DNA of 64,000 nt from Hygrocybe punicea (taxonomy: Eukaryota > Basidiomycota > Agaricomycetes > Agaricales > Hygrophoraceae). Shown here piece after piece: positions 1 to 9,942 of the stretch. Every line of letters begins with the position of its first letter. Position 1 is the first letter of the stretch. The notes under the pieces were generated by a model. That model was not told the origin of the DNA and ran no database searches. It worked only from the letters and a program-made list of their open reading frames with translations. The stretch is from assembly GCA_963556145.1 (NCBI GenBank), contig OY744469.1, positions 5,180,767 to 5,244,766 on the forward strand, in the 5' to 3' direction. The position numbers and the translations under genes are program-made.

Positions 1-14
1 ACTTTACTACTGAA

Positions 15-3000
15 ATGTTCATCAAACATATATTAGGAATAAATGAATCTCATCCTGGCCTGTATGGAAACACATCAGGTTATTATGCAACGGTAGAGGA
101 ACAAGGACGTCTTACCTTGCATCTTCATATGCTGTTGTGGATAAAGGGATGCCTTACACCTCAGGAAATACGTGACAAAATTATGGGTGAAAATTCTGAC
201 TTTCAGAAAAGATTAGTGGAATATTTGGAAAGTTTGTGTGTAGGACAATTCATGACAGGTTCTAAAGATGAGGTATCACAGAAAATGGAACAGACAATGT
301 CGAAACCTGAATATCAACCACCAACATGTGTCATGCCAGATCCACCATCATATAATTGTTCCATGAATTGTCAATATCACAACAAAAGATCAACATGGTG
401 GCAAAGGTTTCAAGATGTTGTAGATGATCTTTTATTGCGATTAAATGTACATAACAGGCATGATGGCAAAAAAAAGCCATACTGTCTTAATTCGAAAGGT
501 GAATGTAAACGACGATTTCCCCGTGATATCTTTCAACAAACTTTTGTAGAACCTAACACTGGTGCTCTCAACCTCAAGCATGGTGAACCTTGGATGAACA
601 CGGTGACACCTGAAGTTACATATATGCTACGATGCAATTCTGATGTGACCAGCTTATTATCAGGTACTGCTATAAAGGCCATAGTTGCATACATAACAGA
701 TTATATTACAAAATTCTCCTTGAAGACCTATAGCATTTTTGAAGTGATAAAAAGTATTTTTGATAAGAATTCCGAAATGATTGGTGGCGACCTAAAAAGA
801 AAAGACAAAGTCAGAAAGCTGTTTACACAAATAGTCAATTCACTCACCTCCAAAATGGAAATTGGTGCTCCAATGGCTTCATTATATGTCCTTGGAAATC
901 CTGATCACTACACCAGTCATAAATTCGTGCCATTCTTTTGGAGATCTTATGTTAAAGAGGTTATCAGTGCATGGTCTGATGAAGAAATTCCTAATATATG
1001 TGAAGACCAAAATAATGCACAAAAGGTTGTTATTGGTAAGAATAATGGTGCATACATTGGACTTTCCAAAGTAAATAATTATATGTTCAGACCCGCCTTG
1101 TATGATAATGTATCACTGTATGACTGGATACGTCTTGCCACTATGGAACCAAAGAAAAGACGCACCAAAACAAAGACCAAAAGGGCCAGAAAAGAACCAG
1201 TGCAAAACCAAATTTTTGACAATCTAGGCTGTGATGATTTGTCTGACTCTTGCACTGAACCTACTAATGTTGACTATTCCAGTGATGACAACTTGTCTGA
1301 TGTCGTTGATAATGATATACTCATGGAGATAGATGAAATTCCAAAACCTGATAGTTTGAGTAGACATGCAGGCACAGAAATAGCTGATAAAACAAATGAA
1401 GTTGATCTTAATAAATTGACAAAATTTGAAAATGATTATACTTTACATTCCAATCATCCACAATATCTTACCCACCATGCCAAAATGAAAGGGAATGATC
1501 CTTTCATAGTTCCTAATTTTATTCCGAACACTTTGCCAAGGGCTGACCGTGGTGATCGAGAATATTATTGTTGTACAATGTTAACGTTTTTCAAGCCATG
1601 GAGAAGTGGCAAAGAACTCAAAAGTAAATTACAAACATGGGATAATGCTTTTATAGACCACGAGTTTTCTAAAAAAGAACTAGAGATCATGAAATACTTT
1701 GGTCTGCGGTATGAATGTTTGGATGCAAGAGATGATTTCTCTGCTAAACGTCAGAAGAATAATACTGCAAATATAAGGTATTCATGGGCGACCTCAAACG
1801 GTCTTGATGAACTGGATGACATGCACAATGCTGAATTTGCATTTAATGGCGACGACTTCAACAACAATATTGATGAAGACAATAATGACACGGAAATACT
1901 CCTGAAACTTGGTCAAAAAGGACAAAAAAGGAAAGATCAAATGCTGATAACTGAAAGAACTTTGAAAAGGTCAGGGTGGCTCGATGATTGTATTGATGGT
2001 ACCCCAGATATAGGACCGTTGATACCTATAGAACCACCTGTAGTACAATCAGCAAAATTGTGGAGAACTGCAGTCCTTGCAAAGAAAAAGGAAATCATCA
2101 ATGACAGAAATAAAAATTTACCAACAAACACAGCAACCATAAATAAATTGGGAAATTTTCAATATAATGATGTCAAGATAGTGGATGCAGCATACATCAA
2201 CCATATGTTTATTCCTGCAAACAGAGCTGATCGTCATCTTATTGATGTAACTATCAATGATTACAAGTTGAACACTGACCAAAAGAGAGCATTTCATATC
2301 ATTGCGAATCACTCTACCTTGATTAACGGTTCTGATAAGCTACGCATGTATCTTGGTGGGATGGCAGGCACAGGGAAATCACAAGTCATCAAAGCATTGA
2401 CTAGTTTTTTTGGTAAACACAACGAAAATCATCGATTTGTGGTTCTTGCACCAACCGGTGGTGCTGCTGCCCTTGTAAATGGATCCACATATCACTCCAT
2501 TCTTGGAATTAATCAGGGAGGATCATCTCGTTCCCTTGCACAAGTACGTGCCAATCTTGATGGTGTGGATTACATTTTCATTGATGAGGTGTCAATGTTA
2601 TCTTGCAGAGATATGTATAAAATCAGTGCTCAGTGTGCAAAAGCACGTGGTGTTTATGATGAACCCTTTGGTGGCATTAATATGATATTTGCAGGAGATT
2701 TTGGCCAACTTCCACCAGCTATGAGTGGTGCTCCTTTATACTCTGGAACCGTTGGTGTCCAAATCAATTCCAGTCAAACTATAGCAAATCAGGAAGCGGC
2801 TATAGGCAAAGCTCTTTGGCATCAAATAACAACAGTTGTTATATTACGTGAAAATATGAGACAAACCAATCAGTCAGAAGAAGATGTCCAACTGAGGCTT
2901 GCTTTGGAAAACATGAGATACAAAGCATGTACTCCCAAAGATATTGCATTTCTTCGTACTCGTGTTGCAGGAAAAGGTCCAAATGATCCAAAATTAGCCC

Positions 3001-4997
3001 AAAAGAAATTCAGGAATGTGTCAGTTATAACTGCATTGAATGCACAAAAAGACAAAATCAATGAACTTGGTATTCAACGTTTTGCTGCTGAAAATAGGAG
3101 ACCATTAACATCATTCTATTCCATAGACAGATGGAATGATCCTACTAGTTCCAATAGCAAAAGAAAATCTCATCACATGTCAACAATTTTGGATCCTATT
3201 CGACACACAAAGATATTGGAACCTTCACTCCAAAAGCTACTTTGGAGCCAACCACATGCATCATCCTCTGATCATATACCAGGAAGATTGGACTTATGTG
3301 TAGGCATGCCAGTGATGCTGAGGAACAATGATGCAACAGAGTGCTGCATTACCAAAGGAGCAGAGGGCATAGTTGTGGGTTGGCAGAGTGCAATAGGTCC
3401 TGAGCAACAAACTGTACTGGACACTTTATTTGTCAGATTATTGAATCCTCCAAAAAAAATTAACATAGAAGGACTTCCTGAAAATGTTGTGCCGATTACA
3501 AAACATGTCACTTCCACCATGTGCTCATTACCCAATGATGATGTGATATCTTTGTCAAGAGAACAAGTGTTGGTACTACCTAATTTTGCAATGACTGATT
3601 ATGCATGTCAAGGACGTACTCGTCCTAACAATGTAGTTGACCTCAGTAGTTGTAGAAACCACCAATCCTATTATACTTGCTTATCAAGAAGTGCTTCTGC
3701 AGCAGGAACTATCATCATGCAAGGCTTTGATCCTAAAGTAATTACTGGGGGTGCTTCTGGATATCTCAGGCAGGAATTCAGAGAATTAGAACTGCTTGAT
3801 GAGATTACCAAACTGAAATATCAAGGACTCTTACCAGACCATGTCAAGGGAGATCAGCGAAATTCTATCATTGATCAATTTAGAAAATGGAAAGGAAAGT
3901 CATATATTCCAAAAAACATTCATCATGCTATCGCATGGAAAGCCACGGAGCAACTAAATCAATACACAACACAGCCCTCTCCATGGCAATTAATTAAACC
4001 TATGAACAAAAATCAAAAGGCAGATTTCAGAAACCTCAACTTTGTTCCTGCAAAAGGAACTGTTCCAATCACTGTCACTCATAAAAATTCGACGGCCAAT
4101 GTATTGCAAAATAAAAAACGAAAATTACAACAAGTTGTAAGTTCATCTTCCATAGTGAAAAAAAGACGAAAAACAAGTACTATTGAATTAAATGAACTAA
4201 AAGGGTTTATATGGGATGCGCAAGATTGGAGCTGTGCTTATGATTCACTCTTTACAATATTACTAGCAATATGGAATGAAGATCCATCAAGTTGGAAAAA
4301 AAGATTCAATAGCATCAATGAAATATTAAAGATTTTGAGCTTAGGATTCAAACGATCCAAGAATCACACAACAGATTTAGAAACAGTTAGAAATACAATC
4401 AGACATTTATTGCATCAAGATAAACCCGAAATATTTCCTTATGGTCAAGTTGGCATTGCCATAAGTGATTTGGCCCATTATATAATGAAAGCAAATGAAC
4501 CAATGACTTCAACTTGTCTTAAATGTATCAATTGTGAAAACATAACCATTCTGGAAAATGATAGATGTGACGCCATCTTTCATTGTTCATATTCATTTTC
4601 TGGAACAATCTCAACATGTCTTGCTCAAATCATAGTTAATAGACAACGGCACAAATGTCAATTGTGTTGGGGAGAGATTACTAAATTTATTGCATTTAAC
4701 AAAATTCCACCTCTAATCATGTTTACAGTTGACTCTATTGAGAATTTAATAATTAGTCAAGTTATAAACTTGTCAATTGATGACATATCCACTGCTTACA
4801 CATTGAGAGGAATTGTGTACTTTGGTGATGCACATTTTACTGCCCGCATATTCATCAACAGTATGGTATGGTTTCATGATGGTATATCAACCAGATCAAT
4901 TTGCATTAATGAAGGTGATATAGATAACTTTTCAAATATTAATTTATTGTCATGTAATGGTAATAATGCTGTACTGTTTATATATGCTCAATCTTAA
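15..4997 (+). CDS. Helitron Rep/PIF1-type helicase with C-terminal protease-like domain (5'-truncated by window edge)
   Basis: This is the rolling-circle transposase-helicase of a Helitron, which nicks and unwinds element DNA for transposition. The visible 1660 residues begin inside the HUH endonuclease domain, so the true start lies upstream of the window. The HUH pair is H36 and H38 (HLHMLL), and the two nicking tyrosines are Y226 and Y230 (YITDYITK). A PIF1-like helicase follows, with Walker A GGMAGTGKS near residue 781, Walker B FIDEVSML, the motif FAGDFGQLPPA, and the late motif DYACQGRTRP. The C-terminal 260 residues look like a papain-fold or USP-like peptidase: a Cys box WSCAYDS (C1407), CxxC pairs between, and a His box GDAHFTAR (H1607). 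That assignment rests on motif order only. The frame is uninterrupted for almost 5 kb without introns, so this copy may be intact or young. The 3' hairpin and CTRR end were not located. Confidence 0.93.
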   Translation: MFIKHILGINESHPGLYGNTSGYYATVEEQGRLTLHLHMLLWIKGCLTPQEIRDKIMGENSDFQKRLVEYLESLCVGQFMTGSKDEVSQKMEQTMSKPEYQPPTCVMPDPPSYNCSMNCQYHNKRSTWWQRFQDVVDDLLLRLNVHNRHDGKKKPYCLNSKGECKRRFPRDIFQQTFVEPNTGALNLKHGEPWMNTVTPEVTYMLRCNSDVTSLLSGTAIKAIVAYITDYITKFSLKTYSIFEVIKSIFDKNSEMIGGDLKRKDKVRKLFTQIVNSLTSKMEIGAPMASLYVLGNPDHYTSHKFVPFFWRSYVKEVISAWSDEEIPNICEDQNNAQKVVIGKNNGAYIGLSKVNNYMFRPALYDNVSLYDWIRLATMEPKKRRTKTKTKRARKEPVQNQIFDNLGCDDLSDSCTEPTNVDYSSDDNLSDVVDNDILMEIDEIPKPDSLSRHAGTEIADKTNEVDLNKLTKFENDYTLHSNHPQYLTHHAKMKGNDPFIVPNFIPNTLPRADRGDREYYCCTMLTFFKPWRSGKELKSKLQTWDNAFIDHEFSKKELEIMKYFGLRYECLDARDDFSAKRQKNNTANIRYSWATSNGLDELDDMHNAEFAFNGDDFNNNIDEDNNDTEILLKLGQKGQKRKDQMLITERTLKRSGWLDDCIDGTPDIGPLIPIEPPVVQSAKLWRTAVLAKKKEIINDRNKNLPTNTATINKLGNFQYNDVKIVDAAYINHMFIPANRADRHLIDVTINDYKLNTDQKRAFHIIANHSTLINGSDKLRMYLGGMAGTGKSQVIKALTSFFGKHNENHRFVVLAPTGGAAALVNGSTYHSILGINQGGSSRSLAQVRANLDGVDYIFIDEVSMLSCRDMYKISAQCAKARGVYDEPFGGINMIFAGDFGQLPPAMSGAPLYSGTVGVQINSSQTIANQEAAIGKALWHQITTVVILRENMRQTNQSEEDVQLRLALENMRYKACTPKDIAFLRTRVAGKGPNDPKLAQKKFRNVSVITALNAQKDKINELGIQRFAAENRRPLTSFYSIDRWNDPTSSNSKRKSHHMSTILDPIRHTKILEPSLQKLLWSQPHASSSDHIPGRLDLCVGMPVMLRNNDATECCITKGAEGIVVGWQSAIGPEQQTVLDTLFVRLLNPPKKINIEGLPENVVPITKHVTSTMCSLPNDDVISLSREQVLVLPNFAMTDYACQGRTRPNNVVDLSSCRNHQSYYTCLSRSASAAGTIIMQGFDPKVITGGASGYLRQEFRELELLDEITKLKYQGLLPDHVKGDQRNSIIDQFRKWKGKSYIPKNIHHAIAWKATEQLNQYTTQPSPWQLIKPMNKNQKADFRNLNFVPAKGTVPITVTHKNSTANVLQNKKRKLQQVVSSSSIVKKRRKTSTIELNELKGFIWDAQDWSCAYDSLFTILLAIWNEDPSSWKKRFNSINEILKILSLGFKRSKNHTTDLETVRNTIRHLLHQDKPEIFPYGQVGIAISDLAHYIMKANEPMTSTCLKCINCENITILENDRCDAIFHCSYSFSGTISTCLAQIIVNRQRHKCQLCWGEITKFIAFNKIPPLIMFTVDSIENLIISQVINLSIDDISTAYTLRGIVYFGDAHFTARIFINSMVWFHDGISTRSICINEGDIDNFSNINLLSCNGNNAVLFIYAQS

Positions 4998-5173
4998 TAT
5001 GTGTTCTCTTGCTAAAAGAAGGGACGAGTAACATGCCATGCAAAGCAATGGCCCACACCCCACTAGTATCATACCGAAGACCATTATCTGCATTTGATTT
5101 CTTAGAACCGAATTCGAGTTTTGCGATAGGCCTACGACATGTCTAACATATGACCAATTATTCAATTTCCAAC

Positions 5174-5883
5174 TCACATGAATGTTTCGTCGCTGTCGTC
5201 ATCCTCATCATGTAATTGATGCTGGTTTGACTTTGTCTTCTTCGATGGAGAAGAGAATTTACTATGTAAAGCGATTAAAGAATACACAAATATAAAAGAC
5301 ATTATTTAGAGCTACTGACCTGTCTTCGTCTTCCTCTGAAGCATGCCGCCTTTTACCGCTGAATATAAAGAATATTAGTTTGCATGAACAGTATAAATTG
5401 AACTTGCAAACCTTGCTCTATTGGTGGTCTTCCTGGACCGCCTATATTACTGAAGTAAATCACTAGTATCTGAAAATACAATTCATGAAACACACCTCAT
5501 AGATGAGACGGGTTTGGCAATGCTAGCAACGCTATGAACACTAATAACGTCTTCGTCTTCGGAGTTGGCAATACTACTGGGTGGTTTAGTCATGGTGGAT
5601 GAATCAGAATATTGGAATAAACACGTACACTTCATCATCGACAGGCTTGGTGGTGGTGACCTTCTTACCCTTCCTAGAAACAACAGTATGACCTTTATTC
5701 AGAACGAGCAGCAATACATGAAAATAAATATACATACGAAACGGCGCTTGATCGAGCTTTGGACTGAGTCTTCACATTCACAGACTTCTTAGGGGCCATT
5801 GCAAAGATAAGAGCTTTAGGGCGAGGAATGAATCTGTGCGAGATATCGTAGATGAATGAAGGGTCGGATGTGGACGATACCAT
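5174..5883 (-). CDS. Spliced hypothetical protein with alternating basic and acidic tracts
   Basis: No family was recognised. The likely start is at 5883 (MVSSTSDPSF) or at the internal Met of MAPKKSVNVK near 5799. Exon 1 ends at about 5738 with a GTATGT donor. Later exons encode GKKVTTKPVDDE, then SIANSEDEDVISVHS, then an EEDED stretch, and the last exon encodes KFSSPSKKTKSN followed by DEDDDSDETF and a stop at 5174. Each break has GT..AG borders and a size near 50 bp. The product is short, charged and low-complexity, which suggests a disordered nuclear protein, but no function can be assigned. It is convergent with the Helitron ORF and divergent from the gene at 6041-7766, sharing about 160 bp of upstream DNA with it. 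It could be cargo of the Helitron. The exon chain is my inference from splice sites. Confidence 0.5.
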
Positions 5884-6040
5884 TGCGCTCTCATCGCTAT
5901 TTAAGTACACTGAGACAGATCGAATACAATAAAGAACTCGTTTATGGAGATCACACCGGCAGGTATGAAAACTACATCTGTTGATGGTTTGAAGGAGAAC
6001 TATTCGGATCATAGCGCCATAAAAATGAAAAAAAAATCAG

Positions 6041-7766
6041 GGACATTCCCCATGATGTAGAACCCATGATTGACCAGCTGTTACGCTCAGCATCATCCAA
6101 CAACATGGATATGGATTACTGGTATGGAGAATAATCAAACACTAAGTCTAATTAGGATTTCGGAATGTAAAACAGCTGTCACCACATGGAACTGATCATA
6201 AGATCATAACACAGCCAAATCGGAAATAGAAATTTATGTGACATATATACTCATTTCCAAACAAATACAAACATCGGATCAACTATACTGACAGTTGCAT
6301 CGGAAACAAATCATTCTGAATGGATAGGGGTTTCCTTTTAATGCTGTACAATAAGGAGGTCAAGCATTACGATAGCTGTCGATGTATATCCTGTCCTATA
6401 AAATGGAGAAAAACAATAAGAATCTATTGAGAAGATCTGCAACACAAGAATGCAAACACCATACAGACATCACAAGTTCATGGAGGATGAACATGATGCA
6501 CTTCCATAATCTCGATGACGATCCAAAACGATTCATGATAAAACAGTCGAAAATTGCATTTGAATTATAAATCCCACTTCCACTTTGCAAATGGACACCT
6601 ATTACAATTTCAAAAGCGCATGTCAGTCCATATACCACTGAAGGCATTCATACATTCAACTCTACTTTACAGCTGAACATTTAAGTAATCTCATATCGAC
6701 ACGGATGGACAATGATGACAGTCAACTCGCCAATGCTACAAATGTATGTTCAAATTTTACGATGTATGCTGTGTTTCATTACATTTGCAGATTTCGAATA
6801 TCAATGTAGTTCATAATGACTCACCAAATTGCTGGAAACTTACACAGCCAAGTACTGATACCACCGAGCATGAAGAACTTGTCTTAAGCTTACAGGCGAT
6901 ATTGGTGGCCAAAGACCTACCACCAATCACCAGCAGGTATATTGTTCCATCACATAAATCGTAAACAATTGATATACATATATTTTCCAGACCACCCGAA
7001 CGTCGAACACCATTTCTTCATCAGAGCATCCTTATAGCAGGTCTCAACATACCACTGTTCGAATCGTACCTTGACAACCTCCGCATCTTACATCAGAAAC
7101 TGGCCCGTACTTTCCCAGAACATGCAATGCTGGACTTCACGTCATCCACCTATATCGAATACACTGCATTATCTATTGGCACCCGATACTTCACCGATCG
7201 CCGACATGACAATGTTTCATACCATATTCCATTCGAACACAACGTCGATCCCAAAGGTATCCTGTCATCCATGAGCAATACTCGATACTTCCATGGGACG
7301 GATAATGAGGTCCTTTATTTCAAGTTAACATCAGACGGAGGCCGGCATTGGTGAGTGCTCAGCACAACAATAGTTTGACCATTGATAATGATATAGATGA
7401 CAGCTTTGTACCTGCCAGTCCAACTTGCTTCAGGATTGGTGACATTGTAGAAGTCCAGATGACGGTATCGGCGGTTTCAGTCAAGAACGACAAATTTAAG
7501 ATGATACTCAATCTGCGCTCATTAGCACTGGTCAACAGCGAGTTTACCGAGGTACCAGACATATCTAATAATTCAATTAATAATAACTAATGTACATCCA
7601 GAATGTGACGATAGGTCGAACGAAGGCACCTCATCCTGCTCTCAATACTATGACCAGGATTAATATCAAACGTAATGTGGGTTATGTCCAGTTGACAGAC
7701 GATGGTGAAGATGTCATAGAAACCCGAAGACGTTTGACCAACCTGAGGATGAATGAAGCCGATTAA
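6041..7766 (+). CDS. Spliced hypothetical protein of a repeated agaricomycete family, possible OB-like C-terminus
   Basis: At least five exons can be joined in frame: DIPHDVEPMIDQLLRS (near 6041), an exon near 6710-6743, 6791-6939, 6991 to about 7349, about 7398-7555, and about 7608-7766 ending MNEAD-stop. Introns have GTATGT, GTATAT and GTGAGT donors and short pyrimidine-AG acceptors. The fourth and fifth exons are best conserved in appearance (FRIGDIVEVQMTVSAV, then FKMILNLRSLAL), a beta-rich pattern I associate with hypothetical proteins that recur near transposons in Agaricomycetes. An OB-like fold is only a guess. The 5' end is unresolved: no convincing ATG precedes the first exon, and 6125-6700 may hold further exons. 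No frameshift was seen in the traced exons. Confidence 0.5.
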
Positions 7767-8120
7767 TATCTATTATAATTACGTTGTACAGTTACATGTG
7801 AACATCAATTTTATATAATATTATGTTCTGCAATACGTTCACAAGTGAAATAACAACACAAATAGTTTCATAAAGTGACTGGATATCTGAGTATCATTTA
7901 ATCGTAAAAAGTCGTCATCATTTTCCTGTGAATATAACTATTCAAACCGATATGGTATTTCTCATTCAATGGTCCGGCCTAACATGCATGGACATTTGCT
8001 CAGTACCTTTCAAAAACCTAGAATTAATTGATAAATGTATGTATTGTACACACATATCATATAAAATTTATATTGTTGTGTAGTAAGAATGGGTTACTTG
8101 GATTACATATGGAAAATTTA
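7767..8120. other. Intergenic, AT-rich, nothing recognised
   Basis: There is no open frame of note and no convincing Helitron 3' hairpin. This stretch separates the hypothetical gene from the satellite array. Confidence 0.5.
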
Positions 8121-9200
8121 CTGAACACTTTGTTGAACAATATTGGACCCATGTAGCTACATCACAAAAACATCCGATATACTGCACTTAGATCTTGCCT
8201 TTCCACTGCCAGACATCCGATATACTGCACATACCATTGGCTGTGCAATGGCAGTACCCCTGATTAAAACCGAGACACTTGTTGAACACTTTGTTGAACA
8301 CTGTTGAACGGTTTTTCGGCCTGTTCAACAGGTGTTGAACAAGTGTATCATTAATAATACAATGTGCATTGTAAATCTAGCTACACCTTATATAATGTAC
8401 GTAACTTTATTTATGCAAATGTAATGCTTCAGATGAAGCCTGGAACACTTGTCGAACAGCTTGTCGAACACTGTTCGGCCTGTTCGACAAGTGTTCGACA
8501 AGTCCATCATTAATAAACTCAATGTGCATTGTAAATATATCTACACCTCATATGATGTATATAAAGTACGTACCATTATTTATGTCATTGTAATGCTTCA
8601 AATTAAAGCTTGGACACTTGTAGAGTGGCTTGTCGAACACTGTTCGGCCTGTTCGACAAGTGTTCGACAAGTCCATCATTAATAAACTCAATGTGCATTG
8701 TAAATATATCTACACCTCATATGATGTATATAAAGTACGTACCATTATTTATGTCATTGTAATGCTTCAAATTAAAGCTTGGACACTTGTAGAGTGGCTT
8801 GTTGAAAACTGTTTGGCCTGTTCGACAAGTGTTCAACTAGTCCATCATTAATAAACTCAATGTGCATTGTAAATATATCTACACCTCATATAATGTATAT
8901 ACAGTATGTACCATTATTTATGTCATTGTAATGCTTCAGATTGAAGCTTGGCCACTTGTTGAACACCTGGTTGAACACTGTTCGGCCTGTTCGTCAAGTG
9001 TTCGACGTGTCCATCATTAATAAATTCAATGTGCATTTTAAATCTAGCTACACCTCATATAATGTACATACCTTTATTTATGCAATGGTAACGCTTCAGA
9101 TTGAAGCTTGAACACTTGTTGAACACCTTGTTGAACACTGTTCACCGTATCTGACCAGTGTCCGATGTTCCTCCTGTAAATAATTCTAATACATATTGCA
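8120..9200. repeat. Tandem satellite, about six units of 160-170 bp
   Basis: The marker CTGTTCGGCC or its variants recurs at 8301, 8471, 8640, 8809, 8978 and 9138, giving spacings of 170, 169, 169, 169 and 160. A degraded unit may precede these near 8130. Each unit contains ATTAATAAACTCAATGTGCA, the phrase CACCTCATATRATGTA, and a cluster of short inverted repeats built from CTTGTCGAAC and GTTCGACAAG. Central units (8470-8810) are almost identical and the edge units are diverged, as expected for unequal exchange. The apparent ORFs at 8449-8682 and 8630-8851 are the repeat read in one frame and are not genes. Confidence 0.93.
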
Positions 9201-9942
9201 CAATATATGTATTTGTAGACACATTTGATGTATGGTTGTCAATTACACTGGCAGTTCCTCAGAATACAGCTGGGACACTGGTTGAACCCGTCACAGAGCA
9301 ATGTTCAGCGCCTTCCACTCATGTTAATTTGTAGTATTACTTATTCCCAATTTGGAGCCTGTGATCCGGCTGCCTTATTGTACTTTCTGATTGGGACAAC
9401 AACTTCTCACAGTCAGCTCCGCCCAGTCACACGGATTCATAATTATTCCCAGGGCTTCAAAATTGTTCCCACAGTTTCAAAAAATTGTTCCCACGGCTTG
9501 GCAAATTAGAGTGTGACCCTGAGTTTGAGAATCCACCGTATGGAACGATTCCCTTATAGGGACTCGTAACCAACATGTACCATCAAAGCATCAAACATTA
9601 GTGATGCGGCATCTGTCGATACATTTGAGGAAGATCCAAATGTGCAATTAGAGCGGATTGATGGAACAGGGGAGTTGGGGAACGGGATGGCGAAGGAGAA
9701 TGACCAGGACACGGAAAACAGGAAAGCTTGGTGGCATGTGCAGAAGGACCTGAAGGATAAAAATGGATGAAATCCTCCATTTCAGGATCGAAGGAGGAGA
9801 GTGTTTGAGGAGTAGGTGTTGGAGGGATGGAAGAGGAGTATCCCAAAGGCATTTGCACGAGTGGAGTGTGTTTTTTGGTAAACATGGACAAGTCCATTTA
9901 ATCGGAGATCCATCACAATCCCAACCTGGAATTTGAATAACT
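9201..9942. other. Intergenic, no supported gene
   Basis: 9430-9510 has three imperfect copies of a phrase containing ATTGTTCCCA. 9620-9880 is purine-rich on the plus strand and gives a Pro/Ser-rich 99-residue minus-strand ORF (9598-9897) that resembles nothing known to me. Confidence 0.4.

Noticed and set aside
8449..8851. Two similar ORFs of 77 and 73 residues as duplicated genes
   Set aside because: They are one frame of the 169-bp satellite.
8120..9200. CRISPR-like array
   Set aside because: Whole 169-bp units repeat with no variable spacers, and the host is a eukaryote.
9598..9897. Minus-strand 99-residue Pro/Ser-rich ORF
   Set aside because: Low-complexity purine-rich DNA on the other strand explains the open frame. 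No splice or motif support.
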